The translations under genes and the position numbers were made by a program. Below are positions 58,215 through 64,000 of a DNA stretch of 64,000 bases, piece after piece. The notes under the pieces are model-generated. The model had not been told where the DNA came from, searched no databases, and saw only the letters and a list, made by a program, of their open reading frames with translations. Where the stretch lies: assembly GCA_029817715.1 (NCBI GenBank), contig JARUPY010000190.1, positions 372,001-436,000 of the forward strand, in the 5' to 3' direction. Position 1 is the first letter of the stretch, and each line of letters begins with the position of its first letter. Source of the stretch: Melastoma dodecandrum. Taxonomy: Eukaryota; Streptophyta; Magnoliopsida; Myrtales; Melastomataceae.

Positions 58215-58306
58215 CCAATGGAAGGGAGAAAGGAGTAAGAGAGAGAGAGAGAGAGAGCGGTTGATGATGATGAAGGATGGGAAAATGGTGTTTGGGTGAG
58301 GAGGGG

Positions 58307-58804
58307 TGGGATGGGATTTAGATATAGTGGGCGTTCAAATGCAGAGGGAGGGTTCGAGGGAGAAGCACGCGAGAGGAGATAATGATGAGACTTTCGGCCA
58401 CGTGAACACGTCATTGATTGATTCCAATCAACAGATTAAACGATTATAATTTTCCTCAAAACGATGAAAATATTTTTGTATCAAGTAGCAGACAATCTAC
58501 GGCTAATCCATGAGATCTGAAATCGTTAATTAATATTTCTTTTCGTTCCTTTCGTATTCACCTAATTTATTAAATATTATAATTTTGTTAAAATAATTGA
58601 AGGGGAAGTGAAGTTGAAAATTACGGAGAAGTTTCATTTGGGAAAACATGAAACTGACGATGACAAACAAACGACGACTTCATAAAAAAGGACTAAAAAT
58701 TCATCTTTGGCCTTATCTTAACATTATCTTTATATTCCTTGTCCCCACCACAATCACGGACGAGTCATTACTTTTTCTTAAATGAAATTATCTCCCTCCC
58801 ACTT
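58307..58804. promoter_or_regulatory. TNL-B upstream region (twin of 18783-19280)
   Basis: Almost identical to the TNL-A upstream region. The leader just below it differs: a (GA)n run at about 58232-58257 and a shorter ATG-repeat than in TNL-A. Confidence 0.7.
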
Positions 58805-60104
58805 CACAAAACAATGTATATTTTACTAAATCCGTTAAATAATATTTATAATTCAATGTTTCTAAATATGTAATTTTTTAAATGAATTTAATATTGTTTT
58901 TTTGAATGATTCAGCTCTCGCGCAAACATTCAATGAATCATGTCAAAAAAAACATCCCGGACACAATTTATCTTGAAACAATGGGACCCAGACGACCTTT
59001 GACCGACCAGCTTTACTCTCCCCCACTAAACTTCAACGTGTTCCTCCCTGTCACTCTTCTCCTCCCCCACCCCCCACCAATTAAAATTTCCCCCACAATC
59101 TTATATGTAAACTACATTAATTATTATTTTTAATTCGTTCGTTTAGTATTCACGTAATTTATTAAATATTAAATATTAAATTTGTCTAGCATATATCGAC
59201 CAGCGCCTTTTGTCTGACACACGAGCGCATACATTTAATGAACCATGTCTATAAACATCCCATCTAAACGAAAAGATTACAATTTTTCTTAAATTCAAAT
59301 ATAAATTTATTGACGTCTAAATTAACACCAAAATATTAATAAATGGGCGACCTTTTTCTTTTTTTTTTTTAATTTTAATATATATAAAAAAAGGAAGAAG
59401 AAAGGAAACAGTAAGCTCTCTGTCTGTTTAACTCCCCCACCTTCAAATTTAAAAATGCCAGAACATAAGAAAATGAAATGGGGAGAGCGGGCCGACCACG
59501 CCAAAAGTGGGACTCAGACCGACCAGCTTTACTCCCCCCACCACCCCATCACGGGCGAGTGATCTGACACACAGAGACTTTCGGCCACGTGAACACTGCC
59601 AATGGAAAGGACATCTGATAGCCCACAATGGGATGCACTCGTTCAGGTGTCTAATATATTCTACAAATATATAGTTATATATATATATATGTCTGGATCC
59701 CATCAAAACGCGTTATTATCGAACGACTTTAAATTAATATTTTTTCATTAGTTCGTTTGGCATCCACGTAATCTATTAAATGTTAAAATTTATTTAAATA
59801 ATTAAAAGGGAGGAGAAGTTGGAAATTACGAAGAAGTTTCGTCTGGGAAAACATGAAACTAACGATGAAGACCGACGACTTCAATAAAAAAAAGACTAAA
59901 AAGTCGTCTTTGGTCTTACCTTAACGTTATCTCTGTCTTCCTCGTCCCCACCACAATCACGGGCGAGTGATCTTCTGCCCAGTTACTTTTTCTTAAATGA
60001 AATTACAGTTATCATCTCTATAAACCCCCCTCCCTCCCACTTCACAAAATAATGTTATATTTTACGAAACCGGCAAGAACTTTCGGAATATATAACATTT
60101 ATAA
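58805..60104. repeat. Non-coding upstream repeats of the TNL-B segment
   Basis: 58907-59400 matches 19380-19890 and 59400-59500 matches 20510-20650. 59690-60070 is another diverged copy of the TNL upstream unit (TTCGTCTGGGAAAACATGAAAC, CCCCACCACAATCACGG). A short (TA)n run lies near 59674-59690. No gene. Confidence 0.55.
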
Positions 60105-60244
60105 TTGGCCGCTTTATCGAATATATCCTCAAGTTACAAAAATTTCCAAATCTATCCTCAAGTTCGGGAAATATCTCTCCGTGTCCTAAACTTTGACCCT
60201 AGTTTCAAAGATATCCATCAGAGTCTCAAAGTAATATTTTCTGA

Positions 60245-61879
60245 ATGGCTGGAGAAGGAAAATCCTCGGGAAATCCTTCTGGGACTCCATCACGTTTGGA
60301 GTTCGTTCCAGAGGCTAGATTGTCTCCTTTTGGGATTAGCAAGAGTATAAATGATGTTTTAACTCAGCTAACCATTCAGGGGAGTACAGAAAGTCTAGAA
60401 AGCCGAAACCAAATGGCAAGGGAAGTAGGCGCTTATGTTAATAACATACTAGACGCTCTGGAAAGAGAAAGAGGTTTAAAAAGGCCTGAAGCCGAGGCGA
60501 CCTCTGGACTGGAGAGTACAACAGGAAAACCAGTCGAAAGATTGAATCTGGGAGGAAGAAATTCCAAACAGAATCAAGGCAAAAGTGTGGAAGAAATGTA
60601 CAAGGAGTCAGTGGCTCCTTTCATTCTAGACACACAAAAGCGAAGTGCAAACTTGAACTCCCAAAGTGGGGAGTTGGCAAAAGACTTAAGGAAAGCCTTA
60701 GGTCTGGCAGAAGATACTCCGTTCCATTTAGACAACAGAACATTTAATGAACTGGTAACTGCGAAGAGGGAAATTTACAGGCCCGATTGTCCACACAGGA
60801 CTAAACAAGAGTTTGTTCCTAGGGATAATGTTCTGAAGCCTATAATTACCCCGGGTGCTTTTCTGGACATAGATTGTGAAAAGCATGTATCTGAAAAGAT
60901 AGATGAGTGGTTATCACTAATTCGAATGACTGCGTCCGCAGGAATATTATCCCCTGGATCCGTCTACGAATTATGTGTGGCAGCCCTCATGGGAACGGCG
61001 CAGAAATATTGGAAATCTTTGGTGGCTCATACTGACATCAAAGAAAAAATAGATCAGGCGCTGACGGTTGACGGAGTATTGGCAATAATCGCTGATGCCC
61101 TGAAACGTGAGTTCTGTGGTTTCTCATTATCCACTGAGACTGTGGAAAAAGAGCAGTCATTGACCGCTCTGGTTAAACTACAGATCTGCGATATGTGCTT
61201 GTTTGATAGCTACGTATGTGAATTCCAGAAGTATTATTATAATCTGGACGTAGTCTCTCAACAGTTCATATTGGGAACCTTTTTTGCAAAACTTCCAGAA
61301 CCGTGGCCGGAAGTGGCGCAAAAGGCCTATGAATTACTTCTGAGTGAGGAAAAGATTGTCTCTGGACTCGGAGGAAAAATTCAGGCGGTGAAGTACGCAA
61401 TGCGTAAAGCATGTACTGAACTCCAGGTAAAAGAGGCAGCTAAGAAGCTACCTTACCTGAATAAGAGTTGCTGTTCTCAAATTGAATATGTACCTGGAAG
61501 GTATGGATGCGATACTCGCAGTACCTCAGAAGATTCAAGGAGAACGATAAACTTTCCCCGAAAGAGGAAGTTTGTTGGGTACAACAAAAGGAAAGTTTGG
61601 CCCAAGAAGGACATCCAGCGTAAGCAAAGAGGAGGTCCTGCTTACAAACCAAGAAGGTTCGTAAGGAGAAGGGATAACCTGAAGGATAAAGATAGGATCG
61701 ATGCTTTCAAGAGAAAGCATGGCAGAGAGCCTAAATGTCCTAAAGGGAAACCTTTGAGCAGTTGTAATTGCTGCTGGTTTTGTGGTTCAAAAGACCACAA
61801 AGCGAATAGTTGTCCGAAGAAGAACCAAAGGAGAGAAATACTCCGTATGGTCTTCCTAGATGACCGGAGTCATGAGGAA
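60245..61879 (+). CDS. Endogenous pararetrovirus (Caulimoviridae) coat-protein-like ORF
   Basis: One open frame with no stop for about 545 codons. The middle has features I associate with caulimovirid capsid proteins: KIDEWLSLIRM, LQICDMCLFDSYVCEF, KLPEPW, and a CC...PGRYGC stretch near 61470-61510. A very basic region (RKRKFVGYNKRKVWPKK) follows, then a zinc finger CNCCWFCGSKDHKANSC, the C-x-C-x2-C-x4-H-x4-C family spacing with one extra residue. No movement protein, protease, RT or RNase H lies nearby, so this is a fragment. The frame runs on to 61954, but from 61880 the sequence is shared with 12632 beside TNL-C1, so the tail is host sequence. A second frame open from 60105 to 60350 overlaps its start and might be the end of an upstream viral ORF (weak). 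Confidence 0.7.
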
Positions 61880-62046
61880 GAATTGATCTACAATAGGAAG
61901 CATTACACCTATTTATGGTTCTTTTACCACCAAGTCCTATTTTTAACCACATAAAATTTCTACCTACCTCCCTCTCGATGCTTCTTGACTATGATATAAT
62001 TTTCCCGGTCTTAGTTTTGATTTTCGCGACGGATCTTTAGAAGGGT
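61880..62046. repeat. Duplicated block, partner of 12632-12800
   Basis: Nearly identical to 12632-12800, but joined directly to the TNL-C LRR sequence at TGGAGGGATTTTTTTTCAG, lacking about 0.6 kb present in the other copy. Confidence 0.7.
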
Positions 62047-63290
62047 TCAGTGGAGGGATTTTTTTTCAGATTCCTACAGCGGGAGGCATGCAATTCTTCG
62101 AGAGAGGTCAAGTGTTCAATGTTGCTGGGTAGCTCGCTTATGAAGCAAGAATCCATCCTCAGCACCTTCAAAGGTTGCTATTTTGAAATCGTTTTTTTGA
62201 GTTCTGCAATCCCTGTCCCGGATATATCCAACTCAACTAGGGAACTGTCTTCACTTCCCCGATGGACTCCGGCAGTTGCTGTACTTTCTGGCAGTCCCTT
62301 ATGGACAGCTTCTGAAGTCTTTCCAGCTTCCCAATGGAGTCCGGGAGGCACCTTAGCTGTATGCAACCCAGACTGCTCAGAATTTCAAGGTTTATTAGTT
62401 TCCCTATATCAGGAATCTTCTCAACACCCGTACCATCAATCAGAAGCTCTCTCAAATGGACCAACTCGCCCAGTTCTTGGGGCAATATGTTCAACTCTTG
62501 GCAGGATTTTAGGTTCAGATACACCAACTGCTTCAAAGTGCCAATGGAAGGATCGATGTGCATCAAGCGTGCGCATCCTTCCAGGATCAGCCTTTCCAAC
62601 TCGGGTGATTTTGTGAAGTTAGGAATGAGGAGTAAATCCGTGCAACCTGAAAGGTTCAGGACTTAAACATTTATCAAGGTGATATTTAATTCTCGACAGG
62701 TCGAGAATTAGCAAGTCCTTTGTATCAACATCAGTTGCTTCAAAGTCTCTGCGGCACCTTCGCCATTGCAGCCACCTTAATTTTTGGAAAATACCTCTGA
62801 AATCTCCAGGGATAACAACAGAATCTAATATGAGAAATCTGAGCTCTGACATTTTGTGGAAGTTCTTCTCCGTAAACTCTTCGGACGTTTTATCATCAAA
62901 GCCTAGACAAAGAGCTTCAATTTTCTCTGTCCCCTGTGTAGGCGTGAAATAACACAGAATCAGATTAACAAACAAAGTTATGCGTCCACCAAACAACTTT
63001 TTTATCGCAAAGTAAAATAACATTAAAAACTAAGGGATATCTTTACTCATTCGTTCTTAAGTATGTCCATGGCCGATTGGTGGTCGTATACGTGACTTGA
63101 TATTCCTGATTTTTTTTCTCATCCATAAGTTCCCGTCCAAAACGTCTTTATGCATCCACAATCGATCATCCGCACCCACTTTCGCAAAGGGCATCAAGGT
63201 TTTACCAGAGGACCGACTAAGCCACTCATGCCCACATATATTTTGCAGTCTGAACATCTTCACTAGAAGCAAAGCATGCAACGTCTAGAA
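62047..63290 (-). pseudogene. TNL-C2: broken TNL remnant, copy of TNL-C1
   Basis: It aligns closely with 13417-14640. Right to left: a degenerate NB-ARC end (DRLWMHKD) in 63281-63057, a pre-LRR exon starting GTEKIEALCLGFDDKTS at about 62933, then LRRs (LPDSIGKLERLQKLSIRDC) in 62599-62237. It has an extra stop relative to C1 at the NVKVLNLSG position (about 62666). It also keeps sequence right of 63290 that C1 lacks. TIR and P-loop are absent. Non-functional. Confidence 0.82.
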
Positions 63291-63600
63291 ATATTTGCTT
63301 CAGCCTTTCATCTAGCACTTTCCAAAAATCCCAAGTAATTTGCAACTTGGACAACTGTTCAAAGGCTTTTACATCTTCACAAGTGAACCTACAAATTCAA
63401 TAAGGAGTGGTGGCATCCCAGCAATTTACTGTCTATTCCCCATTTGGGTGTGTGTGTTGGTTGCGAGACAACAGCAATGGAGTTCCCCCCCCCCCCCCCC
63501 ACCCCAGCTTGTTTTCCTCCTCGATAATAACAAAAAAATACATGTTGATCCCTTGTCTTTGGCATTTTTAATGAATTCCCGAGTTGAGAGACACAACGAT
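63291..63600. other. Spacer between TNL-C2 and TNL-D, with poly-C tract
   Basis: It contains CCATTTGGGTGTGTGTGTTG and a C run near 63486-63500, both shared with the spacer beside TNL-C1 (14779 on), but lacks about 0.3 kb of it. Confidence 0.5.
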
Positions 63601-63638
63601 TGAATACAAGGTTAATCATCCCGTTGAGGCGGAGTCCA

Positions 63639-64000
63639 TCATTCAACTTCCAATTCTCCTTTTGTACGTTTGTTGGGGTATAGTCGATAGGGGCCTTCAA
63701 ATGGCGCCAATTCCCTGCACCGTGAAACTATCAAGCGGCAGTCTCCCACCATACCGGGCACGCTTAACAGAGAGTCGCACAACATAAACACCACCCTCTT
63801 CAATCTTCTCAAGTTTGACAGGTCTGCGATTTCACCCGCGAAACCACACACGAAGACCTCTAATTCCTCTAAGAGCTCCATTCTCTCGATTCCAGAAAAG
63901 TCAATGCATTCACACGCATCCAGATGTAAGTAGCAAATCCTCCTCAACGATCCTAAATTGGACAACCTGATAGGACAAATCATATTTCCAATATTATCTC
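63639..64000 (-). pseudogene. TNL-D: 3' end of a further TNL LRR exon, runs off the window
   Basis: Minus strand: CPIRLSNLGSLRRICYLHLD, ECIDFSGIERMELLEELEV, EIADLSNLRRLKRVVFMLCD and SLLSVPGMVGDCRLIV, ending in a stop at 63639. It is homologous to the C-terminal LRRs of TNL-A (15296-15640) and TNL-B (54962-55280). The visible part is intact; whether the gene is functional cannot be judged here, so the label is provisional. It lies beside TNL-C2 as TNL-A lies beside TNL-C1. Confidence 0.8.

Noticed and set aside
61880..61954. C-terminal tail of the pararetrovirus-like frame as viral sequence
   Set aside because: The same DNA occurs at 12632 beside TNL-C1 without any viral ORF, so it is host sequence read through by chance.

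Overview
This window is nuclear DNA of a dicotyledonous plant. It holds TIR-NB-ARC-LRR (TNL) resistance genes, a class absent from grasses, with plant GT-AG introns, a 16-cysteine thaumatin-like protein, plant-only families (DUF4220/DUF594, F-box/DUF295, receptor-like LRR proteins) and several families of plant LTR retrotransposon. The TNL style (N-terminus beginning MAGTSEAGTS, TIR motif DVFVSFRGPDT) resembles Myrtaceae such as Eucalyptus. That placement is from memory and tentative.

Layout. 1-11190 is a large non-coding LTR retrotransposon (LARD, Tat/Ogre-type primer site) whose 5' LTR is cut by the window edge; its interior carries an array of hairpins whose stems covary. 11457-19290 is the first TNL neighbourhood, all on the minus strand: a DUF594 remnant, a broken TNL (C1), then TNL-A, whose LRR exon is frameshifted by a 137-bp tandem duplication. 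19290-23430 holds repeated upstream sequence and a Ty3/gypsy protease relic. 23431-34950 is a thaumatin-like pair: a decayed copy hit near its start codon by an Athila-type Ty3/gypsy element (24072-33044, TSD GAAGA), and an intact copy at 34223-34900. 35961-40670 is an LTR plus truncated interior of another retrotransposon. 40686-43397 holds a ribosomal protein L24 gene broken after exon 2 and joined to an LRR receptor-like fragment, then an F-box/DUF295 pseudogene. 43817-46521 holds old copia and Tat-type relics. 46910-53866 is a DUF4220 pseudogene hit by two young elements: a miniature LTR element (980-bp LTRs around 134 bp, TSD ACCTT) and an internally deleted copia element (identical 375-bp LTRs, TSD TGACT, heat-shock-element-like LTR motif). 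54960-64000 is the second TNL neighbourhood: TNL-B (one in-frame stop in the LRR exon), an endogenous pararetrovirus coat-protein-like ORF, TNL remnant C2, and the 3' end of TNL-D, which runs off the window.

How the parts relate. A TNL cluster grew by segmental duplication (module order C then A, or C then D) and was spread apart by repeated LTR-retrotransposon insertion. The only clearly intact, ordinary protein-coding gene is the thaumatin-like gene. TNL-A and TNL-B could still give truncated TIR-NB-ARC products. Among the retroelements, the LARD, the miniature element and the copia element have nearly identical or identical LTRs and are recent; the Athila element is older.

All identities and alignments were made by eye from the sequence.
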